From: Shimia sediminis
GTDB taxonomy: Bacteria; Pseudomonadota; Alphaproteobacteria; Rhodobacterales; Rhodobacteraceae
Direction: 5' to 3'
Assembly (NCBI RefSeq): GCF_003990645.1
Contig: NZ_RYZK01000008.1
Location: forward strand, 1-64,000
DNA length: 64,000 bases
Of the stretch, positions 52,952-62,251 are shown piece after piece. Position numbers and translations under genes: made by a program. Below the pieces are notes generated by a model. That model was given only the letters and a program-made list of their open reading frames with translations, had not been told where the DNA came from and searched no databases. The stretch's first letter is position 1. The number at the start of each line of letters is the position of its first letter.

Positions 52952-54685
52952 TTACTTGCGTTTTTTCGGGGGCATCAGGTCGGTGATAGTGCCTTCGAAC
53001 ATCTCGGCGGCGAAGTTGATGGTTTCCGAGAGGGTTGGGTGCGGGTGGATGGTGTGTCCCAGATCCACCGCGTCGGAACCCATCTCAATCGCCAGCGCCA
53101 CTTCGGCGATCAGGTCACCGGCGTTGGGGCCGACGATGCCCGCGCCGATGACGCGTTCGTGTTCGTCAAACAGCACCTTGGTGATGCCTTCGGAGCGTCC
53201 CAGCGAGAGCGAGCGGCCCGAGGCGGCCCAGGGGAAGGAGCCTTTGCCCAGTTTAATGCCCTCTGCCTTGGCCTGCGTTTCGGTGACGCCGACCCAGGCG
53301 ACCTCGGGGTCGGTGTAGGCGACCGAGGGGATCACGCGGGCGTCGAAGTGGCGTTTGTGGCCTGCGGTGACTTCGGCGGCGACCTTGCCTTCGTGTACCG
53401 CTTTATGCGCCAGCATCGGTTGGCCGACCACGTCGCCGATGGCGAAGATGTGGCTTTGGCCGGTGCGTTGTTGGGAGTCGACGGCGATAAAGCCGCGTTC
53501 GTCCACGGCGACGCCAGCTGCGGCGGCGTTGATCTTGGCGCCGTTGGGGCGGCGGCCCACCGCGACCAAGAGTTTGTCGAAGGTGTCGGTCTTTTCGCCG
53601 TCGGGGCCTTCCATTGTCACTTTCAGGCCTTCGTCGGTGGCTTCGACCGCAGTGACCTTGGTTTTGGTCAGGATGGCTTCGTAGCGGCCCTTGATCCGGG
53701 TGTGCAGGGGTTTGACGATATCTTTGTCGGCACCGGGGATGATCTGGTCCATGAACTCGACAATGGTCACATTCGTGCCCAAAGCGTCATAGACGCAGGC
53801 CATTTCCAGGCCGATGATGCCGCCGCCGAGGACCAGTAGGCGTTCGGGAATGTCCTGCAGTTCCAGCGCGCCGGTGGAGTCGATCACGCGGGGGTCGTCA
53901 TGCGGGATGAAAGGCAGGGTGACGGGTTCTGAGCCAGCGGCGATGATGCACTGGTCGAAGCTGACGGTGCATTTCGCGCCATCGTTGTCGACTTCGATCA
54001 TGTTGGGGCCGGTGAAGGTGCCGTAGCCGTTCACAACCTGAACCTTGCGGGCCTTGGCGAGGCCAGCGAGGCCGCCCGTGAGCTGGGTGATCACGCTGTC
54101 TTTCCAGCCACGCAGCGCGTCGAGATCGACCGAGGGTTTGGCGAAGGTGATGCCGTGATGGGCCATGTCTTCGGCCTCGGTCATGACCTTGGCGGCGTGC
54201 AGGAGCGCCTTGGACGGGATACAGCCGACATTGAGGCAGACACCGCCCAGGGAGGCGTCTTTTTCGATCAGCACGACGGATTTGCCAAGGTCGGCCGCGC
54301 GGAAGGCGGCGGTGTAGCCACCGGGGCCAGAGCCGAGGACGACGACTTCGGCGTGCACGTCACCTGCGCCGGTGGCGGTGCCGGTGGCGGCGATGGCCTG
54401 GGGTGCGGCGGGTGCGGCAGAGGCCTCATCGGTCCCTTTCGGGGCCTCTTCGGTTGTAGCACCTTCGAAGATCATGATCGTGGTGCCTTCGGAGACATTG
54501 TCACCTTCGGCCACTTTGATTTCCTTGACCACACCGGCGGCGGGCGCGGGCACTTCCATCGTGGCCTTGTCGCTTTCCAGTTCGATCAGCGGGTCCTCGG
54601 CGGCGACAGTGTCGCCAACCGAGACGAGGATCGACACAACGGGGACTTCGGAGAAATCACCAATATCGGGTACTTTGATGTCCAT
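52952..54685 (-). CDS. lpdA: Dihydrolipoyl dehydrogenase with N-terminal lipoyl domain (E3)
   Basis: 577 residues. Lipoyl domain at about 1-80 with the modified lysine in ELESDKATMEVPAPAAG, then an Ala/Pro/Thr linker, then the E3 flavoprotein from about 110: VLGSGPGGYTAAFRAADLG binds FAD, GGVCLNVGCIPSKALLHAAK has the redox disulfide, and the C-terminal HPHPTLSE gives the catalytic His-Glu. Reoxidises the E2 lipoate of pyruvate dehydrogenase. Third gene of the aceE-aceF-lpdA operon. Confidence 0.95.
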   Translation of the reverse strand: MDIKVPDIGDFSEVPVVSILVSVGDTVAAEDPLIELESDKATMEVPAPAAGVVKEIKVAEGDNVSEGTTIMIFEGATTEEAPKGTDEASAAPAAPQAIAATGTATGAGDVHAEVVVLGSGPGGYTAAFRAADLGKSVVLIEKDASLGGVCLNVGCIPSKALLHAAKVMTEAEDMAHHGITFAKPSVDLDALRGWKDSVITQLTGGLAGLAKARKVQVVNGYGTFTGPNMIEVDNDGAKCTVSFDQCIIAAGSEPVTLPFIPHDDPRVIDSTGALELQDIPERLLVLGGGIIGLEMACVYDALGTNVTIVEFMDQIIPGADKDIVKPLHTRIKGRYEAILTKTKVTAVEATDEGLKVTMEGPDGEKTDTFDKLLVAVGRRPNGAKINAAAAGVAVDERGFIAVDSQQRTGQSHIFAIGDVVGQPMLAHKAVHEGKVAAEVTAGHKRHFDARVIPSVAYTDPEVAWVGVTETQAKAEGIKLGKGSFPWAASGRSLSLGRSEGITKVLFDEHERVIGAGIVGPNAGDLIAEVALAIEMGSDAVDLGHTIHPHPTLSETINFAAEMFEGTITDLMPPKKRK

Positions 54686-54697
54686 GGGGGTCTCTCC

Positions 54698-55963
54698 TTA
54701 CCACATCAGCTTGCGCATATCGGCAAGCAGGGTTTTCAGGGTCACGGTGAACCGGGCGGCCAAGGCCCCGTCAATGGCACGGTGGTCATAAGACAGCGAC
54801 AGAGGCTGCATCAGGCGCGGCACGAATTCTTCGCCGTTCCAGACCGGGGCCATTTTGCTGCGTGTCAGGCCGAGGATCGCCACTTCGGGCGCGTTCACGA
54901 TGGGGGTGAACGAGGTGCCGCCAATGCCGCCGAGCGACGAGATGGTGAAGGTGGCGCCCTGCATATCAGCAGATTTCAGTTCGCCTGCGCGGGCCTTGCC
55001 GGACAGTTCCATCAGGTCTTTGGAAATCTCGACCAGACCTTTTTTGTCTGCGTCTTTGATCACCGGGACCATCAGGCCACCCGGCGTATCCGCAGCAAAC
55101 CCGATGTTGTAGTAGGATTTCTTAATCAGCTTGTCGCCGTCCGGGTGGATCGACGAATTGACTTCCCAGTGCTGCTTCAGCGCCGAAACGCTGGCCTTGA
55201 TGACAAAGCTCAGCAAGGTCACGCGATAGCCGTCTTCCTTGGCCATCGTGTCCATTTCCTTGCGGTATTTGTCGAGGTCGGTGATGTCGGCCTCGTCATT
55301 GTGGGTGACATGCGGGATGTTCAGCCACGAGCGATGCAGGGCCGGGCCGCTGATCTTTTTGATGCGGGGCATCTCGACATCTTCGATTGCGCCGAATTTC
55401 GAGAAGTCCACGGCAGGGATTGGCGGGATGCCCATGCCGCCTTGGGCCGCACCGGCTGCGGCGGGGGCAGCGGCGGTTGAGGATTTGAGGTACGCGGTGA
55501 TGTCTTCGCGAAGGATGCGGCCCTTGCGGCCCGATCCGTTCACCGATGCCAGATCAATCTCCAACTGACGAGCGAATGCGCGGACTGAGGGCGAGGCATG
55601 TGCTTTGCCAAAGCCAGCATCTGTCACAGCCGGAGCAGGCGCCGCCGGAGCCGCGGGGGCGGCAGGCGCTGCGGGGGCCGGGGCGGCAGCGGCAGGAGCG
55701 GCCTCGATGGCCGGTTCGGCCGCACCACCTTCGCCCTCAAGCACCAGGATCAGTGAGCCTTCGGAAACGTTGTCGCCTTCGGCAACCTTGATCTCTTTTA
55801 CGGTGCCCGCTGCGGACGAGGGCACTTCCATCGTGGCCTTGTCGCTTTCCAGCTCGACAATCGGATCTTCCACCGCGATCACGTCGCCGACGCTGACCAG
55901 AACGGTCACCACGGGCACATTGTCAAAATCGCCGATGTCGGGAACTTTTACTTCGATAGTCAT
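54698..55963 (-). CDS. aceF: Dihydrolipoyllysine acetyltransferase (E2 of pyruvate dehydrogenase)
   Basis: 421 residues. One lipoyl domain (lysine in ELESDKATMEVPSSAAGTV), an Ala/Pro-rich swinging arm, a peripheral-subunit-binding domain (about 125-160; SPSVRAFARQLEIDLASVNG) and the catalytic domain from about 195 with LSYDHRAIDGALAARFTVTL, whose His and Asp form the acetyl-transfer site. The first 80 residues closely resemble those of the adjacent E3, suggesting domain duplication. Confidence 0.95.
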   Translation of the reverse strand: MTIEVKVPDIGDFDNVPVVTVLVSVGDVIAVEDPIVELESDKATMEVPSSAAGTVKEIKVAEGDNVSEGSLILVLEGEGGAAEPAIEAAPAAAAPAPAAPAAPAAPAAPAPAVTDAGFGKAHASPSVRAFARQLEIDLASVNGSGRKGRILREDITAYLKSSTAAAPAAAGAAQGGMGIPPIPAVDFSKFGAIEDVEMPRIKKISGPALHRSWLNIPHVTHNDEADITDLDKYRKEMDTMAKEDGYRVTLLSFVIKASVSALKQHWEVNSSIHPDGDKLIKKSYYNIGFAADTPGGLMVPVIKDADKKGLVEISKDLMELSGKARAGELKSADMQGATFTISSLGGIGGTSFTPIVNAPEVAILGLTRSKMAPVWNGEEFVPRLMQPLSLSYDHRAIDGALAARFTVTLKTLLADMRKLMW

Positions 55964-56047
55964 GTCAAATTCTCCAATTCTTTGTGGGCGCTTGCCTTAA
56001 CCGCAAAACCGGTTTCCACTTTTGCTCGGCAAGCGTCCGTGTCCCGA

Positions 56048-58702
56048 TCACACCAGGCGCGGGTTCGGCTTGGCGCCGTCGATGTCGTATTTGGCAAGTG
56101 CGCTTTCCAGCACTTTCTTGGTGATGCTGCCCTCGCGGTAGAGGTCTACCATGGCGGCAGCGGCAATGTGGTTGGCGTCCACCTCGAAGAAGCGGCGCAG
56201 GTTCACGCGGCTGTCGGAGCGGCCAAATCCATCCGTGCCCAGAACCGTGTAGCGGTTTGGAACGCAGGTGCGGATCTGCTCGGCGTAGTTCTTCATGTAG
56301 TCGGTGGCCGCGATGATCGGGCCTTTGGCCTTGCTGAGCTGCTGGCTGACAAAGCTTTCCTTCGGCTCTTCCAGCGGGTTCAGGCGGTTCCAGCGGGCGA
56401 CGTCCTGGCAATCACGGGCCAGTTCGTTGAAGCTGGGGGCTGACCAGATTTCGGCTGTGACGCCAAAGTCTTCTTCGAGCATCTCGGCGGCTTTGAGGGC
56501 CTGAACGAGGATGGTGCCCGATCCCATCAGGGTGACATGCTTCTTGGTCGGCTTCTTGACCTCTTTGAAGCGGTAGAGACCTTTGATGATCTCATCCTCG
56601 ACGCCCATGGGCATGTCGGGGTGGGCATAGTTTTCGTTCATCAGGGTGAGATAGAAGAAAACGTCTTCCTGTTCCTGATACATGCGTTTCAGCCCGTGCT
56701 GCACGATGACGGCGACTTCGAACTGGAAGGTCGGGTCATAGGTGATGCAGTTCGGGATGGTGCCCGCGATGATATGGCTGTGGCCGTCTTCATGTTGCAG
56801 GCCCTCGCCGTTCAGCGTGGTGCGGCCTGCGGTGCCGCCCAGCATGAAGCCGCGCGCACGGCTGTCGCCTGCAGCCCAAGCGAGGTCGCCGATGCGTTGG
56901 AAGCCGAACATGGAATAGTAGATGAAGAAGGGGATCATCGGCACGCCGTGGTTGCTGTAGGCTGTGGCGGCGGCGATCCAGTCGGCCATGGCACCGGCTT
57001 CGTTGATGCCCTCTTGCAGGACCTGACCGTTGGTCGTTTCCTTGTAGTACATCATCTGGTCGGCGTCTTCGGGCGTGTATTTCTGGCCTTCGGGGTTGTA
57101 GATGCCAACCGAGCGGAACAAGCCTTCCATGCCAAAGGTGCGGCTTTCGTCCGGCACAATCGGCACGATGTTCTTGCCGATCTCTTTGTCCCGCAACAGC
57201 GTGGTCAGGATGCGGACAAAGGCCATGGTGGTGGAAATCTCACGCTCGCCGGTGCCCTTGAGCTGGGTTTCGAACTTGTCCAACGCCGGGATGGGTAGCG
57301 ACGGCGCGTCCGAGAAACGCTTGGGGAATTCGCCGCCCAGAGCCTTGCGGCGGTCGGCGAGATAGGATTTCTGCGCATTGTTCAGCTTGACGAAGGGGGC
57401 CTTGGGCAGGTCTTCGTCGCTGACCGGGATCTGAAAGCGGTCGCGGAAGGCGCGCAGCTGATCCTCGGCCATCTTCTTTTGCTGGTGGGTGATGTTCATG
57501 CCTTCACCCGCCGAGCCCATGCCATAGCCTTTGACGGTTTTCACAAGCAGGCAGGTGGGCGTGCCCTTGGTGTCGGTCGCGCGTTTGAAGGCGGTGTAGA
57601 CCTTTTGCGGGTCATGGCCGCCGCGACGCAGGGACCAGATCTGTTCATCGCTCCAGTCTTCGACCAGCTTGGCGGTCTCGGGGTACTTGCCGAAGAAATG
57701 CTTGCGGATATAGGCACCATCCTTGGATTTGAAGGTCTGGTAGTCGCCATCAACAGTTTCGTCCATCAACTGACGCAGCTTGCCCGAGGTGTCATTCTCT
57801 AGCAGATCGTCCCAGCCTTTGCCCCAGAGGAGCTTGATGACGTTCCAGCCAGCGCCGCGGAAGTCGCCTTCGAGCTCCTGAACGATCTTGTGGTTGCCAC
57901 GGACCGGGCCATCAAGGCGTTGCAGGTTGCAGTTGACCACAAAGATCAGGTTGTCGAGGCCTTCACGAGCGGCAAGGTCGATGGCGCCGCGCGATTCCGG
58001 TTCGTCCATCTCACCGTCACCAAGGAAACACCAGACCTTGCGGTCGGCCATGTCGATGTGGCCGCGGTTGTGCATGTATTTCATGAACCGCGCCTGATAG
58101 ATCGCCATGAGCGGGCCGAGACCCATTGAGACGGTCGGGAACTGCCAGTAGTCGGGCATCAGCCAGGGGTGGGGGTAAGACGAGAGGCCCTTGCCGTTCA
58201 CCTCGGAGCGGAAGTTCTCCATCTGCTCTTCGCTCAGGCGTCCTTCCATGAAGGAGCGCGCATAGATGCCGGGGATGACGTGGCCCTGGAAGAAGACAAG
58301 GTCGCCGCCGTGGATCGCGGACTTGGAGCGCCAGAAATGGTTTAGCCCTATATCATACATGACTGCGGATGAGGCAAAGGAGGCGATGTGGCCGCCGTAT
58401 TCCGAGGATTCCTTGTTACGGCGCACGACGGTGGCCATGGCGTTCCAGCGGTTGATGGTGCGGATGCGCCATTCCATGTCGAGATCACCGGGGAAGGGTT
58501 CCTGATCGTCGGCCGGGATGGTGTTCTGATAGGGCGTGGTGGACGAGAACGGCAGGTTGGCACCCGAGGCGCGGGCCTGTTGCACAGCTTTGTCCAGCAA
58601 ATAATGGGCGCGGTCGGCACCGTCGCGGGCAATGACATCCTCGACCGCGTCCTGCCATTCACGGCTTTCAATGGGGTCGATGTCTTCGAAATGGGTCGCC
58701 AT
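56048..58702 (-). CDS. aceE: Pyruvate dehydrogenase E1 component, homodimeric type
   Basis: 884 residues, the single-chain AceE form. The thiamine diphosphate motif GDGEMDEPESRGAIDLAARE is at about 230, and the transketolase-like middle domain has GINEAGAMADWIAAATAYSN. C-terminal domain ends FGRSDSRVNLRRFFEVDANH. Decarboxylates pyruvate and passes acetyl to the AceF lipoyl arm. First gene of the operon; a strong palindrome (58745-58762) sits 43 bases upstream of its start. Confidence 0.96.
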   Translation of the reverse strand: MATHFEDIDPIESREWQDAVEDVIARDGADRAHYLLDKAVQQARASGANLPFSSTTPYQNTIPADDQEPFPGDLDMEWRIRTINRWNAMATVVRRNKESSEYGGHIASFASSAVMYDIGLNHFWRSKSAIHGGDLVFFQGHVIPGIYARSFMEGRLSEEQMENFRSEVNGKGLSSYPHPWLMPDYWQFPTVSMGLGPLMAIYQARFMKYMHNRGHIDMADRKVWCFLGDGEMDEPESRGAIDLAAREGLDNLIFVVNCNLQRLDGPVRGNHKIVQELEGDFRGAGWNVIKLLWGKGWDDLLENDTSGKLRQLMDETVDGDYQTFKSKDGAYIRKHFFGKYPETAKLVEDWSDEQIWSLRRGGHDPQKVYTAFKRATDTKGTPTCLLVKTVKGYGMGSAGEGMNITHQQKKMAEDQLRAFRDRFQIPVSDEDLPKAPFVKLNNAQKSYLADRRKALGGEFPKRFSDAPSLPIPALDKFETQLKGTGEREISTTMAFVRILTTLLRDKEIGKNIVPIVPDESRTFGMEGLFRSVGIYNPEGQKYTPEDADQMMYYKETTNGQVLQEGINEAGAMADWIAAATAYSNHGVPMIPFFIYYSMFGFQRIGDLAWAAGDSRARGFMLGGTAGRTTLNGEGLQHEDGHSHIIAGTIPNCITYDPTFQFEVAVIVQHGLKRMYQEQEDVFFYLTLMNENYAHPDMPMGVEDEIIKGLYRFKEVKKPTKKHVTLMGSGTILVQALKAAEMLEEDFGVTAEIWSAPSFNELARDCQDVARWNRLNPLEEPKESFVSQQLSKAKGPIIAATDYMKNYAEQIRTCVPNRYTVLGTDGFGRSDSRVNLRRFFEVDANHIAAAAMVDLYREGSITKKVLESALAKYDIDGAKPNPRLV

Positions 58703-58744
58703 ATCCAGCGTCCTCCCTCTAAGTAACGTGGCGTTGGGTGCTTA

Positions 58745-58762
58745 TAGTTTAATGTTAAACTA
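58745..58762. promoter_or_regulatory. Palindromic operator upstream of aceE
   Basis: TAGTTTAATGTTAAACTA has perfect 8-base arms (TAGTTTAA/TTAAACTA) around a TG centre. AT-rich sites of this form are typical of MarR-type and similar winged-helix dimers. Its position close to the aceE start suits control of the pyruvate dehydrogenase operon. No regulator gene adjoins it. Confidence 0.6.
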
Positions 58763-59040
58763 CTTAGCTAGGTCGCTGGCGTCATAGCAGTCATGCAGCA
58801 AGAGGGACACTCGTAGTATTGGGTATTTCGCAAAATAATTGGTCGGAAAGGGCGACAGGGATGGCGATCCGCATTGGTCCGAGCGGCATGGGGGCGCTTT
58901 TCTGGTGTCGGTGGTGATGGTGTCGCAAGGGGCGCGCGGCATAAGGTTCGACCACCAGCGCCTGTAACCAACATCTTGCCATTCACACATTTGAATGTCA
59001 GCATGTTGCAAATTGCGACATGAGGGAAGAGGACATTCAC

Positions 59041-59964
59041 ATGACATTGACGCGCAGACGCCTGTTGCAGGGGGCCGGGGCCAGCGTAGGGCTGGCGGGA
59101 TTGGGTCTGAGACCGTCCTTTGCCGCAAATACCGCAACGCTGGGCAGCATGCAGATCCGCACCCTGTCGGATGGCACCTTGACGCTGCCGCCGGAATTCA
59201 TCTTTGCCCCGATGCCTCAGGATCAGCTCGCCCCGATCCGGGCCGAGTTTGGCATTACTGAAGGCCCGTTGACGCCGGAGTGCAATGTGACGCTGATGCA
59301 GGATGGCGAGCGCACGGTGCTGTTTGACGTTGGTTCGGGCACCGGGTTTCAGGACAGCGCAGGTCTGTTGATCGACGCGCTGGACGAGGCCGGGGTCGCG
59401 CCCGAGGAGGTGACCCATGTTGTCTTTACCCATTGCCACCCCGATCACCTGTGGGGGGTGCTGGATGATTTTGACGACCCGCTGTTCTCCGAGGCGCAGT
59501 ACATGATGGGGCGTGCCGAGTGGGATTACTGGTGGGACCCCAAGACCGTCGACACGATCGAGGCGGCGCGCACCACCATGGCGATCGGGGCCAAGCGCCG
59601 GATGGAAATGATCGAAGACGCCATCACGCTGTTTGACGATGGCGCGGAAATCCTGCCCGGGGTGGCGGCGCGGGCCTCTTACGGGCACACGCCGGGCCAT
59701 ATGGCGTTTGAGCTGCGTCAGGGCAGTGAAAGCGTCATGGTCGTGGGCGACGCCATTGGCAATCACCACGTTGCCTTTGCGGCACCGGGGTGGGAGAGCG
59801 GCTCGGATCAGGACGGGGCCACGGCGGTCGCGACGCGCCAGTCGCTTTTGGACCAGTTGGCGGCAGACAAGACCCGGCTGATCGGCTATCACTTGCCGCA
59901 AGGGGGCATGGGCCACGTCGAGCGCAGCGGCGATACCTATCGGTTTGTGCCCGACGGCGCGTAG
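59041..59964 (+). CDS. Metallo-beta-lactamase-fold hydrolase, probably Tat-exported
   Basis: 307 residues from ATG 59041, with AGAGGA seven bases upstream. MTLTRRRLLQGAGASVGLAG is a twin-arginine signal ending near PSFAAN. HVVFTHCHPDHLWGVLDD is the zinc motif HxHxDH, followed by ASYGHTPGHMAFEL and VVGDAIGNHH for the remaining ligands. Similar secreted members include lactonases and esterases. Substrate unknown. Precedes gph by about 90 bases. Confidence 0.9.
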   Translation: MTLTRRRLLQGAGASVGLAGLGLRPSFAANTATLGSMQIRTLSDGTLTLPPEFIFAPMPQDQLAPIRAEFGITEGPLTPECNVTLMQDGERTVLFDVGSGTGFQDSAGLLIDALDEAGVAPEEVTHVVFTHCHPDHLWGVLDDFDDPLFSEAQYMMGRAEWDYWWDPKTVDTIEAARTTMAIGAKRRMEMIEDAITLFDDGAEILPGVAARASYGHTPGHMAFELRQGSESVMVVGDAIGNHHVAFAAPGWESGSDQDGATAVATRQSLLDQLAADKTRLIGYHLPQGGMGHVERSGDTYRFVPDGA

Positions 59965-60051
59965 ACCCTCGGGCTTTGGCGGTGCGCAGGCGCCTGTGTG
60001 AGGGCCTGTGTGAGGGCCGGAACCCAAGGCGCAATCACGCGGAGGCAGGGC

Positions 60052-60705
60052 ATGAAGGCTGTGGTTTTTGATCTGGACGGCACGCTGGTGGACAGTGTGC
60101 CCGACATTCATCTGGCGGTGAACCGGATGCTGGCCGACGAAGGCCAGGAGGCGCTGGATATCGCCACGGTCACGTCATTTGTCGGCAACGGCCTGCCCAA
60201 GCTGGCGGAACGGGTGATGGATCACCGGGGTATGGACCTGGCCGACCATGCGCGTATTACGGCGGATTTGCTGACCATTTACCAAACCACGCCGGCCAAG
60301 CTGGCGCAGCCTTATCCGGGGATGGAGGAGGCGCTGAAATCCTTGCAGGGCGCGGGCTATGCGATGGGGGTCTGCAGCAACAAACCTCATGGGCCTGCGG
60401 TGCATCTGTTGTGTGAAATGGGGCTGGACGGCTATTTCACCACGGTGATCGGTGGCGACAGCCTGCCCACCCGCAAGCCCGCACCAGAGATGCTGCAGGC
60501 GACGCTGGCAGGGCTGGGGGGCGGTGCCGCGCTCTATGTTGGCGATAGTGAAGTGGATGCCGAAACGGCCGTGAATGCGGGGGTTGGTTTTGCGTTGTTC
60601 ACCAGGGGATATCGCAAGCGCCCCGTGGCAGAGATTGCGCATGATTACGCATTTGATGAGTTCTGTCATCTGCCTGACATCGTGCGCGCGCATTTTGCGG
60701 GTTGA
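60052..60705 (+). CDS. gph: Phosphoglycolate phosphatase (HAD family)
   Basis: 217 residues from ATG 60052, behind GGAGG. HAD motif I VVFDLDGTLVDSVPD, motif II GVCSNKP, motif III with RKPAPEMLQATLAG, and motif IV ALYVGDSEVDAETAVNAGVG. Removes phosphate from 2-phosphoglycolate. Other HAD phosphatases of this class look alike, so substrate is probable rather than certain. Confidence 0.85.
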   Translation: MKAVVFDLDGTLVDSVPDIHLAVNRMLADEGQEALDIATVTSFVGNGLPKLAERVMDHRGMDLADHARITADLLTIYQTTPAKLAQPYPGMEEALKSLQGAGYAMGVCSNKPHGPAVHLLCEMGLDGYFTTVIGGDSLPTRKPAPEMLQATLAGLGGGAALYVGDSEVDAETAVNAGVGFALFTRGYRKRPVAEIAHDYAFDEFCHLPDIVRAHFAG

Positions 60706-60826
60706 TCCCGCGCGCGGTGGCAGAGCCTTGCGCACGGGATTGTCTAATACAAATTCCACGCCTAAGTTAACAAGGTATGTTAAGGTTTTCCCCCGGATTG
60801 CGCGGGGTTTTGAGGGAGAAGAATTC

Positions 60827-61405
60827 ATGAAGAAGCTGTTTGCAGGATTGCTTGCTGCCTGTGTCATGGTTGCGGCCTCGGTCGCGACGGCGGGTGTGAT
60901 CGAACTCACCCCGGCGAACCCGCAGCCGAGCGGTCTGAAGCAGGGCCTGAAGGTCAAGTACTTCACCGGCGACCGTCAGGTGCGGTCTCTGGGCGCGGCG
61001 AAAGGCCGGATCAAGAACTCGAGCAAGCCCGGTAAGCCTTTGAAAGGGCTGAACTATCCGGACAAGGGTAAGGGCGCGCCGGTGCTGACCGCGGGTATTC
61101 CCGAACTGGTCGTGGCTGACATCAGCGGCTATATCAAGTTCCCCTCGGCCGGGGTTTACGAGCTGGAGTTCTTCACCAATGACGGGGCGCAATTCTGGAT
61201 CAGCGGCAAGTCCGTGGCCAAGCTGGACGAGATCACCCCCTGTTCCAGCGCCGGTCGCCCCAAGGTGAATGTGCCCAAGGCGGGCTGGTATGATTTCAAG
61301 GCACTCTACTTTCAGAAAGAAGGCACTGCCTGTCTGGAATCGGAATGGAAAGCGCCCGGTGGATCGGTGCAGCTGATCCCCAACAGCGCCTTTGGCTACA
61401 AGTAA
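60827..61405 (+). CDS. Secreted PA14-like protein
   Basis: 192 residues from ATG 60827, after GAGGGAG. Signal peptide MKKLFAGLLAACVMVAASVA. The body resembles a PA14 beta-sandwich: GLKVKYFTGDRQVRSLG at the start, then SGYIKFPSAGVYELEFFTND and GAQFWISGKSVAKLD. PA14 domains bind carbohydrate or occur in adhesion proteins. Small for the family and with no other domain. Followed by a strong terminator. Confidence 0.75.
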   Translation: MKKLFAGLLAACVMVAASVATAGVIELTPANPQPSGLKQGLKVKYFTGDRQVRSLGAAKGRIKNSSKPGKPLKGLNYPDKGKGAPVLTAGIPELVVADISGYIKFPSAGVYELEFFTNDGAQFWISGKSVAKLDEITPCSSAGRPKVNVPKAGWYDFKALYFQKEGTACLESEWKAPGGSVQLIPNSAFGYK

Positions 61406-61429
61406 GCCAAACGCATATGCGTTGAGAGA

Positions 61430-61451
61430 GGGGCCGCGCGGCCCCTTTTTT
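61430..61451 (+). terminator. Intrinsic terminator
   Basis: GGGGCCGC-GCGGCCCC directly followed by TTTTTT, 25 bases after the PA14-like stop codon. It also lies just after the stop of the convergent membrane-protein gene. Confidence 0.88.
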
Positions 61452-61453
61452 CG

Positions 61454-62200
61454 TCAGATCAGGTCTTTCAGGGATTTGCCCAGCCGGAATGGCGCCGCAA
61501 AGGCCACAAGACACAGCGCGATCATCTGCAGCAGCAGGATATGCGCGTTGGCGCGCAGCACGTCCCATTCGATCTTGAGCCGGGAAACCTGGGCAATCAG
61601 GTGATCGTAGGCCAGCGCCAGAACCTGATAGTCGGCGGCCATCGCGGGATCGGTTTTGCGGGCCTTGATGAGTGCGGCGTTCGTGGTCGGATCGCGCGTT
61701 TCAAAGGCCAGAAATGTGTCCGGATCAAAGGCATCAGCGGTCTCGATCATCTCGGGCATGCCTGTTTTCATGCGCCCGAAGATGGGCAGGTTCCGAAGCG
61801 GCGCTGCCCTTTGGGTGGCGGAGATGAACAGCGGCAGGGCCGCGTTCTTGGCGGTTGAGGCCGAGAGGAATTCGACCTTTTCACAAAGCGGGATGGCAGT
61901 GTCGGACTGTGTCGCCTCGCAATAGGTCAGCCGGAACCGCGCGGCGTCGTGATCGAACCGGATCGAGGCCTCGTGGGCGATGGCAACCTGACGTTCGAGC
62001 CGCGTGCTGTCCTCGGCATAGATACCCGCGATCAGGGCCGTGAGCGCGCCGATACCACCCAGCACCACCCACACAAGGTCGGCAATCCGCCACGGCTTAT
62101 CGCTTGGAGGCATGCGGAACAGAATCAGGGTCAACAGGGCCCCGATCAGAAAGCATCCGATCATGAGCGGCAGCTGTGCGGACTGGAAAAGATTGGACAT
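61454..62200 (-). CDS. Membrane protein of unknown function
   Basis: 248 residues from ATG 62200 (MSNLFQSAQLPLMIGCFLIG). Two helices at the N-terminus (about 8-28 and 40-62), a long cytoplasmic or periplasmic middle part rich in helices, and one helix near the C-terminus (ILLLQMIALCLVAFAAP). Not recognised. The middle part could sense or bind a partner. Confidence 0.7.
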   Translation of the reverse strand: MSNLFQSAQLPLMIGCFLIGALLTLILFRMPPSDKPWRIADLVWVVLGGIGALTALIAGIYAEDSTRLERQVAIAHEASIRFDHDAARFRLTYCEATQSDTAIPLCEKVEFLSASTAKNAALPLFISATQRAAPLRNLPIFGRMKTGMPEMIETADAFDPDTFLAFETRDPTTNAALIKARKTDPAMAADYQVLALAYDHLIAQVSRLKIEWDVLRANAHILLLQMIALCLVAFAAPFRLGKSLKDLI

Positions 62201-62251
62201 GGGGCGAGTGTACGGGTGCCGCAGGGCGGGACAAGGCCGCTCACGCAAGTG

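Noticed and set aside
54155-55480. 441-residue frame opposite lpdA and aceF
   Set aside because: Opposite-strand shadow rich in Gly, His and Phe, produced by the codon use of the real genes. No start site or domain.
58768-60111. 447-residue minus-strand frame opposite the hydrolase gene
   Set aside because: It covers the antisense of 59041-59964 and the start of gph and lacks any recognisable motif, whereas the plus-strand gene has a complete zinc site.
61410-61423. AACGCATATGCGTT palindrome resembling the LacI operator
   Set aside because: It lies after a stop codon and just before a terminator, far from the LacI cluster, and differs from GCATACGTATGC at several positions. Chance or part of the mRNA end is likelier.
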